Shown in pieces: positions 1 to 10,022 of a stretch of 64,000 nt of DNA. This stretch comes from Solen grandis (Eukaryota; Mollusca; Bivalvia; Adapedonta; Solenidae). The notes below the pieces were generated by a model. It saw nothing but the letters and a program-made list of their open reading frames with translations. It made no database searches and had not been told where the DNA came from. A program made the position numbers and the translations under genes. The stretch's first letter is position 1; every line of letters begins with the position of its first letter. Location: NCBI GenBank assembly GCA_021229015.1, contig CM037787.1, forward strand, positions 40,914,629 through 40,978,628. The letters run 5' to 3'.

Positions 1-87
1 TAATTAATTTGATAATTGTTGATTTTTGTGAGAGATTGTTTGGCCAGTATAGCTGATGATTGAGACACATTGTGTGATGATTACTCA

Positions 88-388
88 TAGATCACCTGGT
101 ACCTGCATGGTGCACTGGAATGCCATGGTGGGGGCCACAGGTCACTAGGTACATGAATGGTGCACTAGGATGTCCGAGTGGGGGTCATTGGTCACCTGGT
201 ACCTGGACAGTGCACTAGGATGCCAGGATGGGGGTCACTAGTCACCTGGTACCTGGACAGTGCACTAGGATACTGGGATGGGGGTCACTGTTCACCTGGT
301 ACCTGGACAGTGCACTGGGAGACTGGGGTAGGGGTCACAGGTCACCTGGTAACTGGATTGTGCACTGGGAGGCCCAGGTGGGGGTTAC
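88..388. repeat. 50-bp minisatellite, about six copies
   Basis: A GGGGTCAC-type block recurs at 131, 181, 231, 281, 331 and 381, giving an exact 50-bp period. Each unit carries GTCACCTGGTACCTGGACAG followed by TGCACT and a G-rich end, with a few substitutions between copies. It lies upstream of the first recognisable coding exon, so it is probably intronic. Open frames through it are by-products of the repeat. Confidence 0.9.
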
Positions 389-895
389 ACATGTCTCATT
401 CCTTGAGGATCACATGTTTTGGACCTATATATACACATCCTTCAATCATATTCTTGCAGGATTTATTTCAGATTTGTGATTTTTCATTTCATTTTTGTAT
501 ATTTCTATTAAAAAATGTAGAATTGAAAATTTTTGTTAAATTAAAAAAAACAGATAAATTATAGGTAACATATTTTGCATTAGAACCAAACTCTCATTTA
601 TGTTTACATGTACTCATACCTGTTCTTTAGGGAATATGTTCATCTGAAAAGTGAAAAACATGTAAAGTCTATCAAACCTGACTTAAGCCAGAGCCAATAT
701 GGCAGCAACATTGTGTATTATAAGACACCATGTTAGGAATGTAAAAGTTAACTTCTTTCTTTGTACAAGTTACTGCTTACATACATGTCCAACTGCATGT
801 TTACCAATACCTGAAAGTTGTAAACTTGCTTTGAGCTTGAAATTGTAGTAAATATGACCCACTGTCACCTGACAAACCGGATATTTGTATTCCAG

Positions 896-1052
896 CTTCT
901 GACGGTGACCAGGCAGGGAAACATCCAGGTGAGAGACACACTGCTGGGAACCATCTTGCTACAGGTTAAGATACCTGATAAGTTTGAGATCCCATCTCCA
1001 TGGGAACCAGTGCTGGCACTCAGTGGATCTGGTCATGTCCTGTATGTGAAAG
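896..1052 (+). CDS. WD-like gene, third-last coding exon
   Basis: 157 bp, entering in phase 0 after TTTGTATTCCAG and leaving in phase 1 at GTAGGT. It encodes LLTVTRQGNIQVRD to LYVK plus the first base of a glycine codon. An upstream in-frame ATG at 854 lies in the intron and is not a credible start, because the acceptor at 895 is strong. Confidence 0.7.
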
Positions 1053-3809
1053 GTAGGTCACAGGCTTCTTCAAATTTAGATGGCCAAAGTGAGAGTATTC
1101 ATCATCTTGGGATATCTCTAGATTTTTTCACTTCCAAAAATAGTAATTAACCAAAAGTTTACCTAAGTATCTCCAGCTATGTATGTCTGAGTGTTAATAC
1201 AATTTTAGAGTGTGAAATTTTATCCAAAAATATCCTAAATATGTCTTCCAAACAAAAGTTGAGTGGTCGATAAACTGTCAACAAGATTATGATTTTTTAT
1301 ATAAAAATTCTACATGGCATGTCTGTTATTGCTTGAGTAACTGATGGTATAAATCTGTATATGTCAGGTGTCCGGAGACTGGAAGAGGAGGAGGAGCATG
1401 AGGGGACGACCCCGTCTGGTTCTATATTTGTGTATAAGTTGAAGGTCTTCCCAACACTGGATGAGTACTGGAAGGTACAGAGGGCCAGTCTGTCTCACAC
1501 AGTGCACACAAAGGTCGACCAGCGAGTTGACACATTCTTCAGTCAAAGGTTAGTAGCCGGATAATAAACAATTATAGATCTATAATTAGGTCCATTATTA
1601 TGCTATAATTGGGCAGCATTGTAACTATGAAAATGCATCTAATGTCAACTAAAATAAACAAAACTAGAGTTTGTTTTTTTGTAGAAAACTGATGTCTCCC
1701 CCACCCCTTTCCTCTCACACACACGTATACACTAAGGCACACAGTGACATATGCAAATAGTTACGGTTAAAGGGCTGACTATTTTGATAAAGCTCTGCCC
1801 AGAGTTAATGAGCGTGTATGTGAGACTTCCTCTCATCAATTTCTTCTATAACTGAAATTTTGTTTCAATAGCATAAGTAGAACAAGAGTTATCTTGCGGT
1901 CAAGAAATTGTGAAAAGGGGGATAAGTCCAAAAATACTGAAGCCAGAGTTATGAACCTTGTGCATGACACTTTCTCTCTTTAATTTGTTTCCATAAATGA
2001 AATTTAATTTCAATAGCATGAGTCGAACTGGAGTTATCTTAAGGACACAAATTGTTTAAAAAGCGGAAAAACTCTAAAAAGAAATCTTGAAAATGGATTG
2101 TGCTCTTGTTTACTGCAATTCTTGTCCATAATGTCAGCCCACCTAAAAAACTTCAAGGTTATATGTCTCATAGTGCATGAGCTATGCTCCAGACAAAACT
2201 TAATTGAATATGAAATAAGACAACGGGCAGTAACTCCAAAATATGATTTGCAGAATTAAGGTTCTTGTGCAATGCAATTCTCCTTTGTGAGGTCTACCCA
2301 CCTATGAAGTTTCAAGGTTATAAGGCTTTAAAAAAAGTATTAAATTGAACAAATGGCAGTAATTCCAAATATATGATGTGCAGAGTTATGGTTCTTTTGC
2401 ACTGCATGTCTCTTCCATGTGATCTATTGATTTATGAAGTTTTAATGTTATGTTTCCTAGTGCATGAGAAATGCACTTGACAATAAATATGAAATTTAAC
2501 AAAAGGCAATAACTCGAAAATTATGATTAAAGAGTTACAGTTTTTGTGCATGACACTTTTCCATCATGAGGTCTATCCACCTGTGAAGTTTCAAATTTAT
2601 AGCTTTTATAATGTTTTAGTTATTTTCCAGACAAAAAATTAGTTTGAAATTTAATAAAGGGCAGTAACTCAAAAAATATGATGTGCAGAATTATGGTTGT
2701 TACGCATAACACTTCTCCTCATTGAGATCTCTACACCTTTGAAGTTTGAAGTTATTAGCTTTGATACTTTCTGAGTTATTCTCTGGACAAAAAAGTGTGA
2801 CAGACAGACAGACAGACAACTCCGACAAAAACAACATGTCTCCCCCATAGAAATATGGGGAGAGGCATAAAAATGAAATTTGGGGTCCAAGTCTAAATAC
2901 CACACTATATTTGCCAATATTATAACTGTGAAAATGCATCTTAAAGTAGCCTATCTATCATATAATTGTGGTTTATGATCCATCAAGTGATCATGCGAAT
3001 TTTACAGTAAATGCAAGCCATTAAAGACTTTGTAAAACCCCAAGTCAGTGGATGCTTGCATCTGCACTGAAGTCTTTTGAAGCATTTGAAGAACCATGAT
3101 TATAATTTAGTAATGTATTGTTTACCTAAAGTGAAACAAATACATTCCAAAATAAAGGTTTAGGACTCAGTCTTTGACAGCATTGTATTGGTATTGGTTT
3201 TATAAAGGAGCGCATTATAATGGATGTTCAGTGTATGTAGTTTTGTAGGTGTGTAATAGGGATATTTATAGCAATCTATATATTGACCTTGTCATTTGCC
3301 TACAATCTTTTTATCACATACATTCTACAATTGTTGTTTGTTTGCCCACGCCACTGTTGTGGTTACACCAAGAAATTTGTTTGACTCAGAAAAGGCTTTC
3401 CCCTGTTTTGGTGCTTTTCACATCTTTTGCTGATCTGCCACAAGATCTGAAACTTGGCCAATCAAACTTAAGCATTTATAATGTGTATACAACACAGCTT
3501 ATTAACCGTTTACCACAGAAGGTCTGCTATCAAGGAAATAAACTATGCAGCACGTATCAAGCTATGTAAGTCCTGGGTTTTTATACCTTAACCCATGAAT
3601 ATTCATGTACAAATTTATGACTCAATGAAAATTCATTTACTGAACTTTAAATGGTATATGAAATATTTGATTTATCTTTACTGTGCAGAATATATAGAAA
3701 CAAAGCCACACATTTGTATGAGCAAACAGAGGAGACCCTGATCAGACAGCTCCTTCCAAGAGTGTCTGCTTTGTTTGCTAAGGCATCAGAATACATCTAT
3801 ATGAAGTAA
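896..3809 (+). CDS. 3' end of a beta-propeller/WD-like protein gene (three exons, 5' end outside window)
   Basis: Three exons join in frame: 896-1052, 1368-1548 and 3689-3809, ending at TAA. Each is bounded by good splice sites (TTCCAG/ and /GTAGGT; GTCAG/ and /GTTAGT; TGCAG/), with phases 0, 1 and 2 that match. The joined 152 residues begin with a strand-rich segment (VTRQGNIQVRD..LGTILLQ, then PWEPVLALSGSGHVLYVKG) that reads like one propeller blade. An acidic EEEEEHE stretch follows, then SGSIFVYKLKVFPTLDEYW, then a helical tail ending in YIYMK. The blade-like start and the tail recall WDR93-type proteins, but I am not sure of this and give no symbol. The gene must start upstream of base 1. 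It is convergent with POFUT1. Confidence 0.72.
1368..1548 (+). CDS. WD-like gene, penultimate coding exon
   Basis: 181 bp, phase 1 in and phase 2 out, with acceptor ATATGTCAG and donor GTTAGT. It encodes VRRLEEEEEHEG through RVDTFFSQ. The ATG at 1361 overlaps the acceptor and is not a start codon. Confidence 0.72.
1660..2870 (+). repeat. Interspersed element with degenerate ~120-160 bp internal units (intronic)
   Basis: Repeated phrases (AGAGTTA.GGTTCTTGTGCA, GAGGTCTA.CCACCT.TGAAG, TTTCAAGGTTAT, GGGCAGTAACTC) recur roughly every 120-160 bp from about 1800 to 2790. The right end has GACAGACAGACAGAC at about 2801-2817, followed by the short palindrome CCCCCATAGAAATATGGGG. No coding capacity is seen. 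It resembles the elements at 12887-14071 and 55741-57063 in plan. Confidence 0.6.
2945..3131. repeat. TTAA-type MITE, family 3 (diverged copy)
   Basis: It shares ATGATCCATCAAGTGATCATG, the AGTAAATGCAAGCC core, GGATGCTTGCATCTGCACTG and GATTATAATTTAGTAATG with the copies at 8646, 19293 and 35167. The terminal TTAA is not intact here. Confidence 0.6.
3689..3809 (+). CDS. WD-like gene, last coding exon
   Basis: 121 bp after CTTTACTGTGCAG. It completes an arginine codon from the previous exon, reads IYRNKATHLYEQTEETLIRQ and a helical tail, and stops at TAA 3807-3809. The frame is continuous with the two exons upstream. Confidence 0.7.
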
Positions 3810-3817
3810 AGGGTTGT

Positions 3818-3896
3818 TTAACCCTTTCCCTCATAGAGGAAACCATGAAAAGACCTATGCGAACAGCATAAAACCAGATCAGCCTGCGAGTAGGTT
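3818..3896. mobile_element. TTAA MITE family 1, left half, cut by assembly gap
   Basis: It starts TTAACCCTTTCCCTCATAGA at 3818 and is colinear with the complete copy at 5903 up to GCCTGCGAGTA, the centre of the element's hairpin, where the N run begins. It starts 8 bp after the stop codon of the WD-like gene, so it should be in that gene's 3' UTR. Confidence 0.85.
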
Positions 3897-3996
3897 NNNN
3901 NNNNNNNNNNNNNNNNNNNNNNNNNNNNNNNNNNNNNNNNNNNNNNNNNNNNNNNNNNNNNNNNNNNNNNNNNNNNNNNNNNNNNNNNNNNNNNNN
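3897..3996. other. Assembly gap (100 N)
   Basis: Exactly 100 N, the usual placeholder for a gap of unknown size. It starts at the centre of the MITE palindrome. Confidence 0.98.
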
Positions 3997-4428
3997 TTTG
4001 ATATTTCACTGTTTTTGACACTGGTTCTTGAATTTGTCATTCAAAAAAGGATCATTTTGAATTAAAGAGTTCTTTCTTCTTCAGAAATGTCACAATAATA
4101 GTTATATTGGCAACACATTTTCAAAGTGCTTATAACAAAAATGATTAAATGAGAACAGCAACTTGGTAAGAGGATTTTAAGTGAAATATCATATTTCACT
4201 CATGGTCATATTAAATACACATTCCTTTACATGTGGTTTTGTCCATCAGACAAAAATATTGATCATGATCATATGGATGAAGCTACATGTCATTTGTCAC
4301 TAGTGGAAATATTGTCTATGGCTTCAAAGTCTAGTGAAATAAAATTAATCATACATTTAAGATGTAAAAATATGTTCATTATATTTGTGTACAGTGTATA
4401 ATGTTATATTTGTCATGTTATGTATACA

Positions 4429-4434
4429 AATAAA
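4429..4434 (+). promoter_or_regulatory. Polyadenylation signal AATAAA, WD-like gene
   Basis: AATAAA about 620 bp after the stop, followed by a T-rich stretch (CTCTTTCTTTTTC). It is the first good signal downstream, so the 3' UTR would span about 3810-4455 and include the MITE and gap. Confidence 0.5.
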
Positions 4435-4450
4435 GGTCATGTTCTATGAA

Positions 4451-5278
4451 TTCTGATCTCTTTCTTTTTCATATGCTCTCATGTTCCCCTGCAAAGAACT
4501 TAAGTTGTGGGTTCAATCCCTGGCAAACACTTGTCAGTCTAGGTAACCAATGGTTGCAAAATCAACTTTCAAACCATACAGTGCAGGATTAGATTCATGT
4601 CTAAGAGATACAAATATATTTATTCACTTGGTTTGGTATAAGACATTCATTAGATGTTTACAGTTCTGTCTCACCTTGGTATTATAACACAGACAATTGG
4701 CATGACACCACAATGGTATTCCAACAAGCATTTGGCATGATACCACAGTGGTAGTAACACAGATAATAGGCAGGATATGGCAGTATAACAGACAAGTGGC
4801 ATGATACCAACCATAATATAGATACCATATAAAACAATCCGTGGAACTTACATTATTTGATCCGTGTCAAGTAAAGGTGCAACATATAACAATAAAGCAT
4901 CTTCATGCATCAGACTTAAGTTGTGCAGTTGTAAGCCAAATTAAATATGAATGAATGACTTTAAAGGACTCATTTTTAGATCAGATTGTATTGTGACCCC
5001 TGGCTGAATAAAGTAGCTTATTACAGATGCTCATTGACTGAGAATTTGATTTTAACTGTGTGTATTAGCTCTATCAATACCCATCTACAGACTCATGGTC
5101 ACCCAATGAAACCCATGAATGTAATGAAACAGATGGTTTTCCTATCGCAGATAATACTGTCTGAGACATTATTGAAACTATATTTAGAATTATAAAACCC
5201 ATGTTAAGATTTTCATTTGATGTCATTTGGCTGATCACATTCACTTGACTTATTGTCATCACCCTGGATTAGCGATTA
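4451..5278. other. Intergenic, no gene seen
   Basis: Unique-looking AT-rich sequence. From 4690 to 4810 the phrase GGCATGATACCACA recurs imperfectly; it resembles part of the SINE-1 body. No coding exon with splice sites was recognised. Confidence 0.6.
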
Positions 5279-5830
5279 AATTTTATGTTCTGGTCAACTT
5301 TTTCACATGAACTATCAAGACTATTGCTTTGAAACTTGGAACAATTATTCACCATTATCAGTTGACTCTAGGCTTCAATAACCATTTTGTATGAATTATG
5401 ACCCTTTTACACTTACAAAATATCAAATTTCTTAATAAGATTTATGCTTAGGTCAATTTTTCAACATGAGATATCAAAGCTATTGCTTTGAAACTTAGAA
5501 ACACTTTTTTACAACAATAAGTTGACTTTATGCTGTGAGAACCATAACTTTGTCTTGCTTATTGCAAGAATTATGGCCCTTTTACACTTAGAAAATTTGC
5601 TGTTTAAGTTTGGAGTTTTAGGTCAAGTATTATTTACCTATTAAAGCTGTAGCTTTGAAACTTGTTTACACTTATGCAAGATCAACTCCGAGATTTATCA
5701 GTTACTCTTATCTTGCCTTTTGCAAGAATCTTGGTCCCTTTTTGACATTTTTAGCAGTGTCATATTTCTTGGTGAAGTTTTGTGTTTAGCATTTCACCAC
5801 AACTACCAAAGCCATATCTGAGTGACCACA
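5279..5830 (+). repeat. Degenerate ~164-bp tandem units, about four
   Basis: The phrase GGTCAA.TTTT..ACATGA..TATCAA followed by GCTTTGAAACTT recurs near 5290, 5450, 5615 and 5780. ATTATGGCCCTTTTACACTTA.AAAAT sits between units. Many substitutions indicate age. There is no intact reading frame. Confidence 0.65.
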
Positions 5831-5902
5831 GCATGTAACTGATTGAAACTTCACACAACATTTCTCAACTCTCCAAAATAATTAAATTAGAAAACAATTG
5901 TT

Positions 5903-6144
5903 TTAACCCTTTCCCTCATAGAGGACACCATGAAAAGACCTATGCGAACAGCATAAAACCAGATCAGCCTGCGAGTAACTCGCAGGCTGATCAGGTTGTA
6001 TGCTGTTCGCTGCTCCTCAGTGGTCTGGAAATGAGGATTTTGTAATTAAATTTGGTAAGGTTTAACTGTGGTTTTCTGCAGATCAGGCTTTATGTGGTAC
6101 CTATTGAGTGCGTCAAAATGAGTCTATATGAGGGAAAGGGTTAA
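5903..6144 (+). mobile_element. TTAA MITE family 1, complete copy (242 bp)
   Basis: Ends are TTAACCCTTTCCCTCATA and TATGAGGGAAAGGGTTAA: a roughly 14-bp inverted repeat next to TTAA on both sides, as for piggyBac-type insertions. The middle has the palindrome GATCAGCCTGCGAGT / ACTCGCAGGCTGATC, and the arms continue outward to GCGAACAGCATAAAAC. No coding capacity, so non-autonomous. Confidence 0.93.
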
Positions 6145-8645
6145 TATAATGTGGGTCTTTTACAACTTGAAAATCAGTCAGTTTTGCATGAAAGTAGACA
6201 GTATTATCAAAGTCATTTACCTCGGTATCCATTGCATGCATTGATTCTCATATCTTCACAGAGCAGATAGTACTAAATTTTAATATTGGTTTGGCTTGTG
6301 GGTACTTCCCAAAGATTTGGACCCCCCCCCTCAACCGGTGTTTTTATTTTCTAAATTACTTTATTTACTCCTCTTACTGGTATTTCAAATAAAGAAGCAT
6401 TGTTGACAGGTATTTCTAACATAGGATAACCTAACTGTTCCATCCACAGGCATGCTCTGCTTTTTTGAACAGAAGGAAATACTATAATTTAAGTGTTAGT
6501 TCATGGTACAAGATTATTAAATAGTAAAAAAAAAAAAAAAAAATCAGATGAGCGTCTGAATCCACTTGACAGTGCTCATGTTATAATTATATAACTTTTC
6601 AAGCTACATCAAAAGTCCATGGAACTACAGCCTTGATCTACACAATATGGTTTATCTGAATTTTTTTTCTTCTTTTCTCAGAAGGTATTTGGACAGATAT
6701 GCAATAAAGTGTTTAATGTTTAAATCCCAAGACATGATGAAACTAAGCTTGGGTCGTTAATATTTTTTCAGGCATGGCAATTATTGATAAACCAAAACAT
6801 AATTGAAAAAATAAGCCCTTTTATTTGTTGTATAGATATATGACAGCAATATACATAGTTCTTTGATCACATGTATAGCGACTGGTCTTATTTACATCCA
6901 TCAAAAGTGGATGTGTAGATATCATTCAGATTTCTTGTTTATTGATTTATTTCCCTTTATCTCATGAATATTCATATACAAGTCTTTATGACTTCATGAA
7001 TAACACTTTATATAATTTATTTAAATTTGTATATGAAACAATGGGTTGTTTTTCTTTGCCATGAAAACTGTACAATATTGGCAAACAAAGGCGTCCCTGA
7101 TATTTCCTTTATTTTTTTCAGATTCAGTTCTCTGATATAAAGGCTTTCAGAAAATGTAAAAAATGTATACCTCACCACGTTAGTTTCTTTAACTTTAAAC
7201 TGATTTTTTATTGAAATTTTAGCCAAATTTCCAAAAATCACTAAAATGTCACTTAAATGTGACTTTATGGACTCTCAACATTTGGCATGTTTTTAAAACA
7301 AAATCTTAAAATTTGTTGTTTCCTTAAACATTCAACTAAAAATAAATTAAAAATTTAAAAAAAAAAATTAACCAAATTTCACTGAAAAATAATAAACATT
7401 TTATATTAGAAAAAAATCATAACCACATAAAAGCTTTAAGGAAAATTACCAATACCAAAAGTATAAAACCAGACTTGCCTGAAAATTTATTTTAAACCTA
7501 ATGGCTTGACAGAAAACCATATTTGTCTCCCTTTGTCTACAGATAAATACAGTGCAAATTAGATACTTGTTAATGCCTGATTTTTTATATAAATCACAGG
7601 CAATGCCTAGCGGAATGGGTGAGGATGGTAGAGAGAGTTTAAAAAGGAAAAAATAAAATGTTACATATTCTGTGCCTGAAGTATATATTGTGCAGAACTT
7701 TCCTTTGGATTCTTGCCTCACAACAGGGGTCTGACCCAAAAACCTTTACAACCCTAGGATCTGGGCTCTTTTATACTACCAATGGGCTCTTGCATTTGCA
7801 TCTGTTGGGGGCAAGAATCTTAATTATCTTCCCTAGCTCAAAGCACTGGTCCAAACAAGGATTTGCATAGACGGACAAGTTAAATTTGTAAAAACTTGTT
7901 TCCAAAGTAATAAGTGAAAACCAAAAACAAGAATGAATGACAAAATATTAAAAACAAAACAATAATGAAAAAAATATTTAACCAGATTTACAGGGAGCTG
8001 TCACTAAACACTGTACAATAAAAATATTTGTATATGTTACCTCACAGGTGTAAAATACTTTTACTTCTGTGCCTCTTCTTCATTAAAAATAATGGGTTTG
8101 TATCATGCAATAAAATGAAATTATATTTCTTTCTGTTTTATTGTGCAAATCAAGGAAGAATTACACACACAATGTGTTCCAATAAGTTTCATTGTCTGGT
8201 TCCTGGCTGAGGTACCTTCCCCTTACACTATGTTATTTGTAACCTTGAGGAGGACCGGGAACCAGACTACATAACACATTAAAACTGTCTGTGTAAGCAA
8301 CTCGACTCACAAATCAGTAGGCATTATGAATGAGAACATACTCATGACATAGATCAAGTTTATTTGTATGAAATTTAGTGAATTAGGACCAAGGCATTCA
8401 AACACCAGCTATATTTATACAACTATCCTGATTCTTCTTCAGATCTTGGTTTGTCATATTAAAATCATGATTTACAATCATAAAGATTTGCTCAATTTAC
8501 AACACAGAAGATCATACTTCGCATCATACATATTTACCCAGCCAAATGGCTCATCTGTTCACAATAACATTAAATAATGAATATATACAGATGCACCCTG
8601 GAATGTTGCACAAGAAGTATTTATCCACTGTAATTTCATGTTTCA
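6145..8645. other. Intergenic, no gene seen
   Basis: AT-rich sequence between the two convergent genes, with a C run near 6321, an A run of 17 near 6526 and another near 7358. Open frames here are short and show no domain or splice-site support. Confidence 0.6.
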
Positions 8646-8838
8646 TTAAGGTAATCCATCCATCATTAAATTGTGATCATGTCCATCAAATGATTATGGG
8701 GAGTTTATAGTAAATGCAAACCTTATAAAATTGAGCAAAAGAGCCTATACTCCAAATCAATGGATGCTTATATCTGCACAGAAGTCTTTATAAGCATTTG
8801 AATGACTATGATTATAATTTAATAATGGTTTACCTTAA
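8646..8838 (+). mobile_element. TTAA-type MITE, family 3, complete copy
   Basis: TTAAGGTAATCCATCCATCA at the left and GGTTTACCTTAA at the right form inverted ends with TTAA on both sides. Sub-terminal ATTAAATTGTGATCATG is mirrored by CATTTGAATGACTATGATTATAATTTAAT on the right. 193 bp, no coding capacity. Confidence 0.8.
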
Positions 8839-9076
8839 TTGAGACAGAGATGAAATCTATATGGAATCCTCAACATAGAAATTATTTTCATGAAAACGTA
8901 TCTACATATTAAATAAGTTGCTATTAGAAACAGATGTGTACAACTCCAGCTTTACATACAAATGGATACTTAGGCCTAGAGGAAAAATTGTTTTGAGTAT
9001 AAACACAAACCTACATAGATTAAAAGAAAACAACAATAAAATTGTTCAAATGTTTGAAATGCCAAGCATAACATTA

Positions 9077-9272
9077 TACTGTGAAATCATTAATTATCGT
9101 GGGACACTAATTTTCATCTATTTCGTGGAGGGTTTTATCAAGGAATATTAATCCCCATGAAAACTTGTCTCTTATACAGACCTCACATTTTCTCCAACAT
9201 AGATCAACAAATAAATGTACCCACAAAATTCCCTTAAGTACATAATCAACGAAAATTAATGATTTTATGGTT
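9077..9272. mobile_element. MITE family 4 (TACTGTGAAATCATTAAT ends)
   Basis: The left end TACTGTGAAATCATTAAT is mirrored by ATTAATGATTTTATGG at the right. CGTGGGACAC near the left and CAACGAAAATTAATG on the right also match the copy at 16065. Confidence 0.8.
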
Positions 9273-9857
9273 AAAATTTTGTGATTTTTCTGCATGATTT
9301 ATCTTCCTCTAATCTTCTCAAAATTCTTCATCAAAACAGTAAATTATTTCTTCTCAAATTAAATTTAAAAGAATAGCATAAAAAATAACTACAGAATATA
9401 ACAATTTTCAATAAAAAAAGATTCAAAAAGAAATCCTGCAAATTTTTAATTCAAAAAGAAACAACAAGAATTCTTGCTAATTTTCAAGTACAAAATATAC
9501 ATAAAGAATTCTAAATAATTTCGTGTATTGCTTAAATAAGGGTGAAATCAAAAACTTCTATATTTTACAAAAAAGGGGATAACTCTGTCAAAAAATATCA
9601 AATAAACATGGTGATTTGTCTTAATTTATCTATTTTAGGAAGATTAAATATTGGATAACATTAAGGCACATAACTGGAAGATGTTCTGGCAAGATCCTAT
9701 CTGCAGACGGTGCAGCAGACGCTGCTGTCACCGCTGGCGTCTAAAGTAACCCATGATTGTTGCCTCATTTCTGACACAATTAGCACCAAATTCAATTTTA
9801 TACACATGGGATGGATATGTACTGAGATTAATTTAAAGCACAAGGGTGAGATAACAG

Positions 9858-10022
9858 CTACAATTCATCATGTGACTGTGGTGGAAAGTCCCAAAACTTT
9901 GATGGCAAGGCCGTTGACGTCTCGCTCTCGCTTCACGAAGGCTGTGAAGGTGGATATACAGTTTCCAATGAAATGGTTGGACTTTCCAAGAATGGCAAGG
10001 TCAACATAAAAATTTTTAAAGA
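9858..10022 (-). CDS. POFUT1: POFUT1 last coding exon, with two compensating frame changes
   Basis: 165 bp after TTATTCAG. The first codons (SLK) and the last ([15 protein letters not shown], stop TAG at 9860-9858) are in the frame set by exon 7. The conserved middle, [20 protein letters not shown] to KRERDVNGL, is in another frame. One base seems missing in the A5T5 run near 10009-10018 and one extra base present near 9903. Read literally, the exon stops early at a TGA. The conservation of the middle argues against an old pseudogene; consensus error or a polymorphic allele are alternatives. Confidence 0.8.

Noticed and set aside
178..564. 128-aa and 83-aa frames with repeated WYLDSAL motifs
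   Set aside because: These are translations of the 50-bp minisatellite; the unit is not a multiple of three and the frames do not persist.
3814..4065. Open frames crossing the N run (also at 53903-54150)
   Set aside because: They are produced by unknown bases in assembly gaps.
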